Notes under the pieces: generated by a model
Seen by the model: the letters and a program-made list of their open reading frames with translations, nothing else
Told to the model about the DNA's origin: nothing
The model's database searches: none
Position numbers and translations under genes: made by a program
Assembly (NCBI GenBank): GCA_028386065.3
Contig: JAKUCV010000278.1
Location: 1 to 64,000 of the forward strand
Direction of reading: 5' to 3'
DNA from: Turnera subulata
Lineage: Eukaryota; Streptophyta; Magnoliopsida; Malpighiales; Passifloraceae
Length of the DNA: 64,000 bases
Shown here: positions 33,893 through 47,100 of the stretch, piece by piece
How the letters are laid out: each line of letters begins with the position of its first letter
How positions within the stretch are numbered: position 1 is the first letter of the stretch

Positions 33893-34016
33893 TGCTTAGC
33901 CTGTCTTCTCCTCCTCGGGCGATGATTGTGTCTAGCTTGTTGGGATCAGTATTGTCTACATTAATCAATCCATATTCCACGCTGCCCATTTTTGTGCGAG
34001 GCAAATTATCGAACAC
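33893..34016 (-). pseudogene. Remnant of an F-box gene 5' end
   Basis: On the minus strand this resembles the 5' leader and first about 25 codons of F-box gene 6. CAAATTATCGAACAC matches the CAATTTATCGAACAC upstream of gene 6. The decayed start region and the GGAGGAGAAGACAGGCT (GGEDRL) codons are recognisable. The frame is broken by stops. It sits between the two TFIIE-beta copies, where a second F-box gene would be expected if gene 6 and TFIIE-beta had been duplicated together. Confidence 0.65.
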
Positions 34017-34186
34017 TTATATATGTAGAAAACCCCGTGGTTGAGAAAACTACAAAATCAATTGACAGTAACGGATTTTCTGTGGCGCGCTAGTTGTAAT
34101 TATTTTATAATGTTCATTTTGCTTATATTGTAAACCTTATGTTTTCTGAATCCCATCGACTTAAATTGTAAACCTTGTTATGTCCA

Positions 34187-35280
34187 TTTTTTTTTTTTGA
34201 GAATTAAATCAATTTCTCATTTGCAAACTTAGTTAGGGGAAAAAGAACCCTAACAATGTGTACACTGTTTTAAAGGAAACAAACAGATTACAAGTGAAAT
34301 CAATGTGGAACAGCAAACTTTAGTCCCCAAAAAACACATAAACGATGCATATCAGCAGAGAGTCTTCGAGGCTTAAGATTGGTGAGGCTATAGAAGCGCA
34401 TCTTCAAATCAGTACAAATATCTGCAACAAACACATCAGGAGGCCGAGAGCAGCAAGTGTGAAACCATGCATTTCTTTCACGCCAAAGATGATAAATAGA
34501 TGCATACCAGGCAAGCCTTAGCACCAAAGCCTGCAAGGTTCTCTTTTGTAAAAATTTTTGAGCCCAATAGAATTCATTTGGCCAGGAATCAGCTGATCGT
34601 TGGATGTGGCAGAGCTTGAGCATTTGATTCCAGACAGTGTTTGAATAAGGACATTGGAAGAAAAGATGATTCCTAGATTCAACAGACTGGGAACAGAAGA
34701 GACAACAAGCATCAGAGATAACACCCCAAAAGGAGCAATCTATCACGAGTAGAGAGGCGATCCAAGATTACCAGCCAGCTGATAAAGCTGTGCCTAGGTA
34801 TATATCCCATGGACCATAATAATTTGAACCAAGGCACACGAGGTCTTTTGTCTCGGATATGATGCCAAGCACTTTTGACAGTGAAATTTCCAGAGGGAAA
34901 GAGAGTCCAATAAATCATATCACGATTATTAGAAGGGGTAATTAAGGATTCAACAATTTGCTTTAGAATGGCAATAAGAGGAACTCGACTGCTTGGCCAG
35001 AGCCACAAAGTTCCAGAAATCAAAGTACTTATCTTTGCTTGGATTCGGATTTTGGTTTGAGGGATGCGGCCAGCAGATAATAAAAGATGAAGAGGCCCCT
35101 GCGGATGCCAGTTATCCCACCAAACAAAGGTATTTTCGCAACAAATGAAGGCCTGAGTTTAAAAATCTTCCTCATACTCCAAGAAGTCAAGAACAGTTTG
35201 AAGGGAGAGGGATACTCCAGAAACTGCGTCCTTTTAAGACATATGTAGTAATCCAGGCTACCCATAATGAACCAGCACAC
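34187..35280 (-). mobile_element. Decayed 5'-truncated LINE fragment (zf-RVT and C-terminal region)
   Basis: On the minus strand three adjoining frames (35029-35280, 34712-35023, 34300-34746) carry LINE ORF2 C-terminal sequence: DMIYWTLFPSGNFTVKSAW, PRHSFISWLVILDRLSTRDRL, CCLFCSQSVESRNHLFFQCPYSNTVW (zf-RVT zinc-binding half), and WRERNAWFH. Frames change between segments, so it is dead. A run of T at 34187-34199 is the poly(A) tail on the minus strand. It separates the TFIIE-beta copies. Confidence 0.82.
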
Positions 35281-35800
35281 ATCATGATGAATAAATTTAT
35301 AAAAGAATTTCTTTTCTCATTTTTATGTATTATATGAATAAAGCATCAACTATAATTAAGTAACAAAGTTTAAGTTTAGTATTTGAGCTTTTAAAATTTA
35401 GGAGTTTAGAGATTTAATTGTACATATGAAAGGTTTAATCCCTAGAATGACATCCGGATAAAATAAAACTAATTTCTATTTTTAAAAAATCCAAATAAAA
35501 CTAGTAAAACTAATTAATAAAATTTTATATTTATTTTTCTTTACCACAAAAAAGTTTTGTATTTTCCATGGGGATTAGGGAATATGGGAGAGACATATTC
35601 CATTTATCAACGAAGGTAATTAGATATAATTTAATGAAGTTATTGTGCCCATTAAATTTATTATCTGGATTAACTTCCAACAATTTATTGTTGGAAGCCA
35701 TAAAACCAAGAGGGAGGCGAAGTATTGGACATTTGCCTGCCATTTTAACGCTAACACAATTAAACGAAGAAAGCCCGTGCCTTGCTCTTCTCTCAAATAC
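35281..35800. other. AT-rich region upstream of TFIIE-beta copy 2
   Basis: No gene. It probably holds the promoter and 5' untranslated exon of copy 2, whose donor is at 35868/35869. It has no USE comparable to the one before copy 1. Confidence 0.45.
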
Positions 35801-36051
35801 CCAAGTCAACGAAATCTCGCCTCAACATTTGGGTATTTTCGATCTAATTTGAAACAATTAAAACCACGGTATGATGATGATATTCAAGATTGTTCCTTTC
35901 TCCAATTCAATCCCTCAATTTTTCTTCCACTTTACAAATTCGCAAATCCCTTATTAGGGTTTTCATTTCCGTTCGATTTGATGTCGTGGGATTCTAAATT
36001 TTAGGACTTTTTGGAGTGAAGATTTGTGGGTTTTGTGTGTCTTATCTGCAG

Positions 36052-38323
36052 ATGGCTCTGCAAGAGCAATTAAACAAGTTCAAGAGGCAGCAGGAGAAGT
36101 GCCAGAACACGCTCTCCAGCATTGCTTCTCGGCCGGGACCGGCTAAATCCTTCACGCCGGCGAAGCCGGCCGCTGCATCGACGAGCGCAAGGCCACCTGC
36201 ACCGGCGGTGAAGTTTTCCAATGACACCGAGAGGCTTCAGCACATTAATAGTATCCGGAAAGCCCCAGTCGGTGCTCAGATCAAGCGAGTGATTGATTTG
36301 CTCCTAGAGGTTCAGTCTCCTGGGTTTTCCTTTGTTGTTTTATTATAATTTGTTTTCTTATTTGAAATGTTACGATGTATGGCAAGTTTAGGGAAATGTT
36401 TAGTCTTTTTGGGATGTAAGACTTTGAAGTTGCAGTAATGTTGATTTATTATTCAGTGGACTTAGGGGGCATTTGTGTTATTGATTGATTGGCTATATGT
36501 TGATGGCAGGGATATAGATACTTCTTTTAAAGGTCATAAACTTAGGAAGTAGATGCTACCTTCTGTCCAGTTATAGAATTGGGCAACTAATCATAGAATT
36601 GGTCATCTTGATTAGTTGCAGCCTTTGGAATCCACCAATTATCATAGTCACGGTTTACAGATTAGTAGATCCGTTGCAGATGACCTCTGTGATTAGTTAG
36701 CCTTGAAAACTTACTCTGTTGCAGAACTGATGACATTGTTGTTTTCTAGCCTTTGAAACCTTCTGATTGTGTTTGCTCTGTAATTGCCTCTTGTGATCCT
36801 GGATGGTTGGCCTTGACCGGAGGTTTCATCTTGAACCAACCTTCTTCTTTTCTCTTGCAAATTGACTGTTATAGTGGAAGAGATATGGTTTAAGGAGTTG
36901 TAACTCCATAGGACTTTCAATTGGAAAGTTAATAGCTCTTGAACAGATTATGCATTGTACTGAAACTTGGAAGTTAGACATCTGATTACTGTTTTGCCTG
37001 TTTCCAGACTCGGCAAGCTCTAACACCTGAGCAAATAAACGAGGCATGTTATGTTGATGTGAACTCCAATAAAGCTGTGTTTGACAGTTTGAAGAACAAC
37101 CTTAAAGTAAGCTACGATGGGAGGCGATTTGCTTACAAGGTGAGTCTCTGCAGTTGCGAAACCTGATAGCTTGCCACATTTTTGGATCAGTGATTGGCTC
37201 ATTGCCTTTGATTTAGCAGCTACATTTTTCTTTCTGTGGAGGATGATATTATGGGTTTTAAATTGTTTGTAGTCCAAGCATGATGTAAAGGACAAGACTC
37301 AACTTACTACATTGATACGGAAGTATCCGGAGGGCATTGCCGTCATTGATCTCAAGGATGCATATCCAACTGTAATGGAGGACTTGCAGGTACATCTATT
37401 TTTCATCTTATTGATGCGCATCTGTTGTATTTGTTGGATCTCATGTATCATATGTTAAATTATCAACTGACTGTCTGTAGATAATACTCAAATAAAGGAA
37501 ATGATTGTCTGTGATATGCTCAATAAAGCAGTGAAGCCCCTAACTGTTAGAAGGAGAATAAATAATTCACTTGATCAGTGGAATTTTTTTAGGAGTGCGA
37601 CTTTTCCTTCTTGTCCCTTTACTCTCTCTGAGGCAACCGTTCTTAGCATTCAGAGATATGTTTCTTGATTGAAGCAGACTGAATATTTAGAGCCTTCACA
37701 TCTTCATTATCGATTCTGAGCCTAGATTAGGTAACTGGAGCTTGAGTTAGGTGGAATCTGTTGCCCCAAGCTTGTATACCTGGTAAGTATTGTTGAACAC
37801 ATAGCTGAGCTTACAGAGATATCAGCTCATGCCCGGTAGCTTAATGTGCAGTTGGCTTAGCTCTACTTTCCACTCTAATCTGTGGCATGGTGTAATCTCT
37901 ATTCGGTTTTAGCAAAGTTTGTGTAGAACTAAATGTCCATTTCTCTCAAGGAGAGCATTAAAAAAACTGTTCTTTTTGCAGGCTCTGAAAGCAGAGGGCA
38001 GTATTTGGCTACTATCGAACTTCGACTCGCAGGAGGATATTGCCTATCCCAATGACCCTAGAATGATCAAATTTAAGGTGGATGATGACCTTAAACTGCT
38101 TTTTCGGGGAATCGAATTGCCTCGTGATATGCTTGACATCGAGAAGGATCTCCAAAAGAATGGTATGAAGCCTGCAACCAACACTGCAAAGAGGAGGGCT
38201 GCAGCACAGGTGCAGGGCATTGCCCCCAAGCAGAAGACCAAGAAGAAGAAGCACGAGATCAGCAAGAGAACCAAGTTGACCAATGCACATCTTCCGGAGC
38301 TATTTCAGAACCTTGGTTCTTGA
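36052..38323 (+). CDS. TFIIE beta subunit (general transcription factor), copy 2
   Basis: Coding exons are 36052-36309, 37008-37139, 37273-37389 and 37982-38323 (282 residues, the usual plant size). The ATG lies directly after a CTGCAG acceptor at 36051. An untranslated exon ends at 35868 (ACCACG|GTATGATG), so the first intron is in the 5' UTR. The protein begins MALQEQLNKFKRQQEKCQNTL, has the winged-helix core (RLQHINSIRKAPVGAQIKRVIDLL, RQALTPEQINEACYVDVNSN, YDGRRFAYK, VMEDLQALKAEGSIWLL) and a lysine-rich C-terminus (KQKTKKKKHEISKRTKL) ending FQNLGS. It acts in the nucleus with TFIIE-alpha in Pol II preinitiation and TFIIH loading. No lesion is seen. This is probably the main functional copy. 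Confidence 0.93.
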
Positions 38324-39097
38324 AACACTGGGAACATTGGGACTCTTATTCATTCAGCTTGGGAAAAGGAGCTTCAAGGGTTATGTAGATAGGGTGTTCC
38401 ATAGTTTATATTTGTTTTTTTCTGGTGTGGTCATCAACTTTATACCCTGTTTGGCTTCACTCTTTGCTATAACTGAGCATTTGAAACAGGGCAAAGATTT
38501 CCCTGGATGGATTTAAGGCTTCTCATCATATCGAGCGAATTTACAAAGGTTGTGTAACATTTCATGTTGTGCGCTTGCCAATGCCAATCATAATATTTAA
38601 TTTGGGTTCAAACTGTGAGAGTTGCACTCTGGTGGCTTAAAAACTTTTAAATATCTGCTTGCCCAGGATGTCCATTCCTTCTCTGTTCAAAAAAAAAAAA
38701 AAAAGATGTCCATTCCTTAAAACTTTTAAATATCTGCCTGCCCAGGATGTCCAGTTCTATCTATGATTCATTGGATCTTTATGAGAATCTCATTTCTAAA
38801 TTATGTTAATTTTGGGAGAGCCTCAATGTATATACAGCTCGTAGCTGACTCATAATTAGTGGAGATCAAGATCAATTACCATTAAACAAATTAACACAGC
38901 ACATGGCTCCTATCCAGCAACTATATTTAACCAAGCGCAAATCAATTGTTCAACTTTATTAACTTGCAGCAGAGAACACATAATGCAGTAAAACAGAATA
39001 ATAGAACAAACAAAACACCAGAATTGCCAAGAGCAAATTAAACAGAATAATTTATTTCCTTAAAAGAGGATAATGCATAATACATTCACTAATTAAA
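38324..39097. other. 3' flank between TFIIE-beta copy 2 and TPS1
   Basis: No gene. It contains a small duplication and poly(A) footprint at 38639-38756. Convergent transcription from TFIIE-beta copy 2 and TPS1 ends here. Confidence 0.5.
38667..38718 (+). repeat. Ultra-short poly(A) insertion with 14-bp flanking duplication
   Basis: GATGTCCATTCCTT occurs at 38667-38680 and again at 38705-38718. Between the copies are CTCTGTTC and about 16 A residues. The sequence AAACTTTTAAATATCTGC is also repeated on both sides, giving a wider duplication of about 77 bp. Confidence 0.6.
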
Positions 39098-42036
39098 TCA
39101 GCAGAAGAGGCTCTCTCCTGCTTGGATGGGTATGGGATTCACAAGCAAGGCTGTCAAGGCTTCTTTAGTCACTGTTTTGGCGTTGGTATAACCATCGAAT
39201 CCGTCTTTGTACAAGGCTTCCATTATTCGGAGAAAATTTATGAAAAACCTCAGGATTTTCTTTGGGATAGCAGCAGCAGCAGTTTCTTTAATAAGCTCTT
39301 CGTTCATAATTTTCCAATCGTTTTCAAAAAATTTCTGTATCTCCTTGCGTGCCTCTTCCTTTGACACTCCGTATTGCTTCATATAACATTCAACCGATGA
39401 AGCAACATGTCCCCTCTTCTGCTCAAACTGCATTTTAACATTGCTCAGTTACATATATAAGCTATATACCAACAATCATTTACATTAAAAGGCTACAATT
39501 TCATGAACATCATCCAATGAATAGCAATTAACCAATCAAATTGTCGTACCTCGTGGGTTGCGACATCATCCATGAGCCTGCAATGATCCCCTGAGGCTAT
39601 TACCATCTTAGGAATAGCAATTAACCAATCAAACACCTCCTTTGAAGCACCGCTCATCCCACCAACACAAACAGTTGGGAGTAGAAGCAGAACACTTGTA
39701 ATAACCCCGTTTTGTCTGTATTCCTCAAGTGTTGGAATGTGGCCTTGGTTGAACCATTTCGCTTCTGTGAAGTAGGCCCTAACTTGCATAGTGACCTGAG
39801 ACAATATTGACGTGAATTCCATGTCTGTTAATTATTTGCTTCAACTTTATTAAAATATACTATATGTATGGACATCTAGTATTATGTATATACTTATAAT
39901 TACCGCTTTTTTAACATATTCTGCAGAATACGGCCTTCCTCTCCTGGTTGTTTCTTCTTCTGTTTCTTTAAGACATATTACTATTGCCTCAAACAAATGC
40001 TTCATGTACTCTGGGAGATCTTCCATGCTCGTATCCCACCTGAAAATTAAGGATATATACATATTCCATATATTTTTTTGATGCTATATACATATTCCAT
40101 TTACATATAGTACTCATATAAATATGCATATCCAATACCATATTACAACACAGAAAAATTAAAGAGCACAAACCTTTCAATGGTGTTAGTGAATTTCTGA
40201 AGCTCATCAAAGGTACCATAGGCATCGTGCATGTCATCAAGTATGCAAGCAATCGAAGCCCATTTGGTAAAAGCTATTCGGCAGAAGTCATGTTCTGGGT
40301 CAGGGTACGCCGCTAATGCCCAGTAGTAGTTCTCAATCATTCTGTCCCGAGCAAATGGTAGCTTTCTTGTCAAATCCATCTTTATCCGCCACCTGAAGAT
40401 AATTGCGCACACACACACACAAAAGGTTGCACTATATTATATTAGCTTACTTTTGTTATTTAGTTGCATTATATATGTTGAGTTTAGTGTAATTTAAGTA
40501 GTGTTTTAAATGAATTTATATTTCTGATAAAAAAAAAAATGACTTACTTTGACAAATTACACAACTCCTCCTGATACAAAGCTTGCACTATATTAAAATC
40601 AAGCTTTGCCATCTTCAGAACAGCTTCATTGTGTGCTTGTTCTTGCTCGTACTGGGAGATGTAATTCAATTGCTCTTGCTTCTGTAGCCTCCAGTGTATC
40701 GGCCGATATAGGGCATCCCTAACTTGCTTCGCAAGAGGAGAGGGCAATTGGCCAACCATGGACTTAAGGTGTGCCTTGGTGAAGTCAAGTGCATCATCAA
40801 GTGCCTTCTCTTCTTGCATACTCAGGAAGGAAGCCTCGTATAGACTTAACAACCCCTCCAAATCTTGGCTTAGGTTTTCCATAAAGTTGCCCTTTTCGTC
40901 CTTAAATTGGTCGAAAACATCTGGTTCAGACAAGGGTACATATGTTCTGATGAGATGATATCGATCAGACCAATTTTTTTTTAAAAAAATCAAATATGAA
41001 CAGGAAGGATCAAATAAATAAACCGAGAAGTGTTTTTAAAAATCTCTTATAGAAAAACATTGGTTCTATTTGGTAAGATTGGACATGTGCAATGTCCTAA
41101 TCGGATTTGATTTATGTTTAATTTCTGATCCAACCCAGGTATGACACATATTGTATTTTTTATACCGGTAAATAGTTAAGGTGGTACTCGGATCCGAGAT
41201 TTCACCTGAAGAGTACCAATGAACTACAAACCCATTGATTATGTTACATATAGTATACATGTTAATATACTTCCACAATACTTACTGGTCACAGTAGAGG
41301 AAATCACTTACCAGATGAAACATAATAGCCGTGTTTTCTAAGCAACCGAAATCTAAGTGCAACAGTAACAAGATCCTGATCACCAGAGTATTGATGCATC
41401 TTGTGAATGTGTTCTAATGCTTCTTCAATCTCCCCCTCAAAATGGTATCCAATTCCTAGTCGAAGCACCGCATCTATTAATTTCAGTCTCTCCAAAGTAT
41501 CATCTGCATCTTCTGTCAGCATCTTCCTCATTTCTTCTTTCAACACTTCAACTTGCTCGGTCCATGCACTTACCAACATCTGCAGAGAAAATCAAATCAT
41601 TAAGTAGAGACGGTAACCAAATAAAATTACATATTCTTGAAAGTTTATTCAAAAGCTCAAGTTCCGTTTGGGTTGAGTTGGTCTTTGACAAATATTATAT
41701 CTTTTAATTTTTTTATATATAATGGATGAAGAATATGGGACTCGAATTGGAAACCACATGCACCCTCTTATTTTTTGCAAGAATATCAATGAGATCTTTT
41801 ATCTTTAACATGCTGGATGCAATAATGTGTTATTATTAGTTGCATGAGTTAATTAATCAGCTCCGGCCAGTTAGAAATAATGATATGTTTGAGCAGTAAT
41901 TTTAGAAGAGGAAGGTTATAGCTAAGAGCTGCTTCACCTTATCATGGGGTGCATGCTTGATGAAGAAGTCACCCCAAGCGCAGGGATGGAAATCTACGGT
42001 TCTACGGGCTACTTCAACTGCTGCAGGAGCTTCCAT
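39098..42036 (-). CDS. Terpene synthase TPS1, TPS-a type (putative cytosolic sesquiterpene synthase)
   Basis: Seven exons: 41938-42036, 41312-41579, 40548-40920, 40174-40392, 39904-40039, 39550-39795 and 39098-39427 (1671 nt, 556 residues). All junctions are GT-AG. The enzyme should ionise farnesyl diphosphate and cyclise it. Motifs: RRx8W near the N-terminus ([11 protein letters not shown]) with only about 10 residues before it, so no transit peptide; RDR at 262-264; DDxxD (DDMHD) at 299-303; NSE/DTE-type motif at 441-449 (D441, T445, E449). The last exon starts FEQKRGH, a typical plant TPS block. The C-terminus is extended past VNPIPI by [17 protein letters not shown] lies about 105 bp upstream. 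The product terpene cannot be told from sequence. It is head of a tandem TPS array. Confidence 0.93.
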
Positions 42037-42141
42037 ATGTCTATTAATTGTCTGAAAAGAGTCTGCAGCTATATATAACTCTTTAAGTGAGAGCTAGTGT
42101 GTGTTTCCTGTGGTGTTGGACCAGCAATTACCTTGTTATGG

Positions 42142-42149
42142 TATTTATA
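42142..42149 (-). promoter_or_regulatory. TATA box of TPS1
   Basis: TATAAATA on the minus strand, 106 bp before the ATG. TPS2 has the same motif at nearly the same distance. Confidence 0.6.
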
Positions 42150-43296
42150 GGAGAAAAACAGATCTGTGGGGGAAGTCCGAAATTAAATATTCAATGTGTC
42201 ATACGTTAAAATTATATGCAAAACTACTGTAGTATTTGCAACTCTAGTTAAAAATAATTATATATTATAATTACAGTTATAATAAAATTTTAAAAATATT
42301 ATTTAACATGAAAAATAATTATAATTGTAAATCTAAATATTTTAGATGCTAAGTATTTACATTACAAAGAAGATTATAGAAAGACTAAGGATTTATATTA
42401 TTATTATAAAAATATTGATTATGTATTATATAAATCAGATTTTTTAGATTTACAATAAACTTAAATTATTATATTTTTATAATTTGAAAGATTTTGAAAT
42501 AAAAATTAAACCAAAATCATAAAATGCTATGACAAAATTTAAAAGTTAAGAGTGAGTGTATATATTCTCTCTCCCCGACCGCCAATAATATTGGGGAATG
42601 TGGGTTCTATTAAAAAAAAGAACCAAAATAGAATGGAATCAACATAGCTAGTAAACGACAACAATACCCATGCATCTCCAACCAAAACAACCATGCATCC
42701 AATCCTCTTGCTTGCTTCTTACATTATTTTGTCACAGAAACCAACATATTCCCCAAGTGGACTAGAATACATATATATATTGTTTCTTTTTCCCCATATA
42801 TCTACCTCAATTTTGGCCATTTGTGTTAAAAAATTATATAATTGGAAATTGAGGATGCTCATCATCTTTATGGCATCAGGCAAAGATGGTCATAATCAAG
42901 CTCAACCAATTCATCCTTGTTTGGACTGAATTGAACATCAATTATCTGAGAGCTACAATCGCATAACAAGCCTTGATTTGGACTAAATTGAACATCAATT
43001 ATCTGATTTTGACTAATTGAAAATCAAATTGTATGTGAAAAAAAAAAACTAACAATCCTCTCGTTAATTAGCACAAAAAAAAAACTAAACTAGCTCAATT
43101 TTCATTCCTCAAACCAAAAATACTAGCACACTTTTATAATTTTATAACTTATATAAAATAGAGAGGGTCAAATCAATTAATTGAAAATATTGGGGTTAAT
43201 TTGGAGATTTTGGCGAGAGACTGACAACACAAAATGTTGTCCTGGTTCGAACTCCAAAGAAATGGACAAAAAGATGTTCCCCAATAATACCACCGC

Positions 43297-43354
<58 letters not shown>

Positions 43355-44139
43355 TAGAGTGATCAGTGTTACAAAAGGTTTCACGGTTTCGTAATTTAGA
43401 GATAGAGATAAGAGCTTAAGATAGCCTATGTGTTAGTTTCACTAGTAGATGATCTTCTCCAATTGTTTGAGTAATAAACTCAAAACCTTGTGGACTCCAA
43501 CTATTTAAAAATTTTATGCTAATTAGTTAATTAATTAATGATGCTTCAACTGTTCATCATTGGTTAAGACATCTAAGCCACATGCATCCCACCGTATGTG
43601 TTAGCTTCACAGGCAGCTGAAACTGATGATAATCTTTCCCATTTGTTGGAGTAAAAAATTCAAAATCGGTGCTGGGCCCTCAATTGGCAGCCTAAAAATT
43701 TTTGGTAGCAGAGTTATAATGACTATTGCTTGACAGAATTGATTTTTTTTTGCTTTTTTTATGCTAATTAATTAATTAATCATTCTTCATTAATAACAAA
43801 AATAGGTCACACAGAGTTTAAGATAGAATTGATAATTTTTTTAAGAACAGTTCATGAACAATGGTTTTATTAATTATCAATTAGTCCAGTTGGTATTGAA
43901 AACAAAGCTTCACCCACCAACCCTTTTTGGTTTTCTATGAACTGAGTGCCAGCTGATATATATGTTGTGGTTAGAATCTTTGAACCTTAACTTGATTTCT
44001 CTTGGAGGGTAGTATTATTTTAGCTGCTCATGCAGTTCTTAACAAATCAGATAGCAGAAGGGATCATCAATCTATCGTTAATTAATTTTTTTTTATGCTA
44101 ATCGAGTGATATTATTAATAAGTTAAAATCATATGTTGC
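42150..44139. other. TPS1 upstream region, duplicated with TPS2 upstream region
   Basis: No gene. Blocks at 42540-43000 match 58760-59170 upstream of TPS2 (GTGTATATTCTCTCTCCCC, GGGAATGTGGGTT, CATAGCTAG...AACGACAACAA, ATGCATCTCC). Further blocks at 43425-43790 recur near 59560-59860. There is also an internal repeat (43425-43560 against 43596-43790) and a (TAT)17 microsatellite. Confidence 0.6.
43297..43355. repeat. (TAT)17 plus (TA)n microsatellite
   Basis: Seventeen TAT units from 43297 to about 43347, then a short TA run. Confidence 0.93.
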
Positions 44140-47100
44140 AGAAATATTAATCTTGACTGATAGCAACGCATTCATCAATAAGTTGTTATCTGTAAAGATT
44201 GGCCAACGACGATACGAAATTGGCCTGTTCGAATCCCAATATGATCCCTTGGATTGGGATTGGCCCAAGCATGGCGCCTATGACATGAGTGACCAAGGCA
44301 ACTCCCATGAAGACAACGGAAACAAGGAAACTCCGGCGAGCTCATCGGTGCAACCTACCACACTCGGTGACCCTGCATGCGCCATATCAAAACCTCGACA
44401 ATCCTGTTCCCTAGATAATGAGTACCAACAGTCTCTTAATGCCTCCCCAGTATCCGAGGACCCCTTTGGGCTTCGCCCAATCATCGACCAGATATTTTCA
44501 AATCAGGAACCGCCACAGCTGTCACAGGGGGCACAGTCGTCGACATCCATTCCCTCGGAACCAGAAGAGCATGAGGGAATTTTCCCAACTGTTGGCCCTA
44601 CTAAGTCTCTATCGATCATAGTGCCTACCACTGAGCCCCACTCCCCCGCACCTTTCGCCCCAAGCCCCACAGCACCCTTAACCGCCACTTCACAAACCAA
44701 TGCCTTCTCTGACCTTACATATATCACCAGGCCTTTTTCAGTAAGCCCATTTACTCTGCCCCTCGTACCGTACCCATCCAGCCCATCTACCAATAGCACC
44801 CCATCAAGAAATCCAATTCCTATGGGGCCAATCCTGAATGAAGGATTCGCCTCCTCGAGCGCATATCAAAAATCTGGTCCCTTATCACTTTGGTGTGGTT
44901 CCCCGTCCTCTCCCCCCAGTATTAATAGTTACTTTTCTTTCCGCACTGCAGTTGAAAGACAGGTCAAGGAAATTCTGCAGAAGATGAACGTGGGTAGAAA
45001 TCAGAAATTAAAGTACCTTACCAAGATGGGAAGTGTTGTTACAACCCCTGAGAGCCATCAACTTGAGTCTGAGTCGGTCATCCGACGAATGAATAAGAGA
45101 GCTGGCAAGGCCAAGGTGAGCGAAGAGCTGGTGCCAGTCTCCTTTAGTGCTTTGGAAGCTAGGGAGACAAACCAAATTGGAGATATTATCGGATGGGATA
45201 GAGCAAATTGCTGTGAAGAGGTCGACCACACCGTTGAGGAGATGGTGATTGAGGAAGCATTCGATTGGGCGAAGTCCAGGGCTGAAGGTTAGGCCCTCCT
45301 GTTTTCTTTATTCCTATTAGTGCATCTGTCAATGTTATTATGATCAACTTCAATGCATGGAATATTAGAGGAGTATGCTCTGGGGATAAACAAAGTCAAA
45401 TTCGAAGGCTTATACAGAATTTGAATGCTAATTTGATCTTCTTGTCGGAAACCAAATGCCTAAAGATGGACCTGGTTCTATGTCATAAAATATGGGGGCA
45501 AGGAAATATTGATTTTATTGCAGCTGACGCATGGGGAAGAGCAGGGGGTCTAATTCTTATTTGGGATGTCGACTTTCTTAAGGTGGTCAGATCAGTTGTA
45601 AATAATCATTGGATTATTGTGGAAGGTATTATAGCGCAGAGCCAACAAAGAGTCACGGTGTGTGGTGCCTATGGTGCTTCTAATCTGGAGGAAAGGGTGC
45701 AGATGTTTGATTCTCTGGCAAGATTGAAATAGGATTTTCAGGCTCCATGGCTTGTTTTTGGAGACTTCAACGAGACCCTCTCGCAATCAGACAGATCGAG
45801 CGGGAGACTATGTAATAGAGGTGCGATGGCATTCCAAAACTTCTTACAGAGCACAAACTTAATTAAATTTGCATTGTGTAATAGACAATTCACATAGGGT
45901 AATACTCTATCTGCCAGTAAGATTGATAGACTGTTTGCTGAAGGCGAGTGGTGTACATGGTTTCCTAATCTACTCCTGAAAGCTGGACGTAAGCTGCGAT
46001 CGGATCACTGTCCACTAATACTGACTCAGGAACATATGTCATGGGGTCACAGGCCATTTAGATTTATTGCTGCTTGGTGGGAATTCCCAATTTTCAAGCA
46101 AATAATTTTCGGTATGTGGGAAGAAGCTTGTCGCGATTTCCCTGGCAGATTCAAATTGCTGAAGAAATTGAGCAGGATGCGGCAGTTACTATCCCAGTGG
46201 AATAGAGAGGTTTTCGGCAACCTGTCTGGTCGTATTGAAGAACTCCAACAATTAATAGATGACCTGGATAAAATTGTGGATCTTAGGCCCCTATCTACTT
46301 CGGAATATGGCCTGCAATGTGATTCAAAAGCAGAATTGGACCTCAAATCGAAGCAAAATGAGAACATATGGAGGCAGAAATCCCGGATTAAATGGTGCAA
46401 GTTTGGGGACCGGAATACTAGATTCTTCCACCTGTCTGCGTGCAATAGGGGCCAGAAAAACCGTATTGATCATGTTGAAGTAAACGGTGTGCCAATTCAG
46501 GACCCTGATGTGGTTAAGATGGAATGCAGGAATTACTTTGCTAATCTATACGGAAGATCTTCTGGGCTGAGACCTACAATTGGCTCCCTCCAATTTAAAA
46601 GACTGGAACCGAGCTCCGCAAGTTGGCTTGAGAGGGATTTTACCATGGACGAGCTGAAAGACGCAATTTGGAGCTGTGATAGCTCTAAAGCACTAGGCCC
46701 CGATGGTTTTAATTTCGGATTCAATAAAAAGTGTTGGAGTTTCATTAACCATGACCTGCTTGATTTGGTTTCGCATTTTGCAGATAGTGGAAAGCTTCCA
46801 AAAGGCGTAAACACTGCCTATATGACCGTTATCGCAAAGAAACCAGGGGCTGCCTCCTTCGACGACTTTAGGCCCATCACCCTTGTTAACGGCCTGTATA
46901 AGATTGTTGCAAAAATCTTGTCCCTCCGGATCAAACATGTTATGCCTCAGACAATTGGCAATCAACAATCAGCCTTCATCAAAGGCAGAAACATAATGGA
47001 CAGTGCATTCTTCGCAAGTGAGGTGGTGACCGATTTAAAGAAACGCAATCAAAGGAGCATCGTTTGGAAGATCGATTTTAGAAAGGCATTTGACTCCGTG

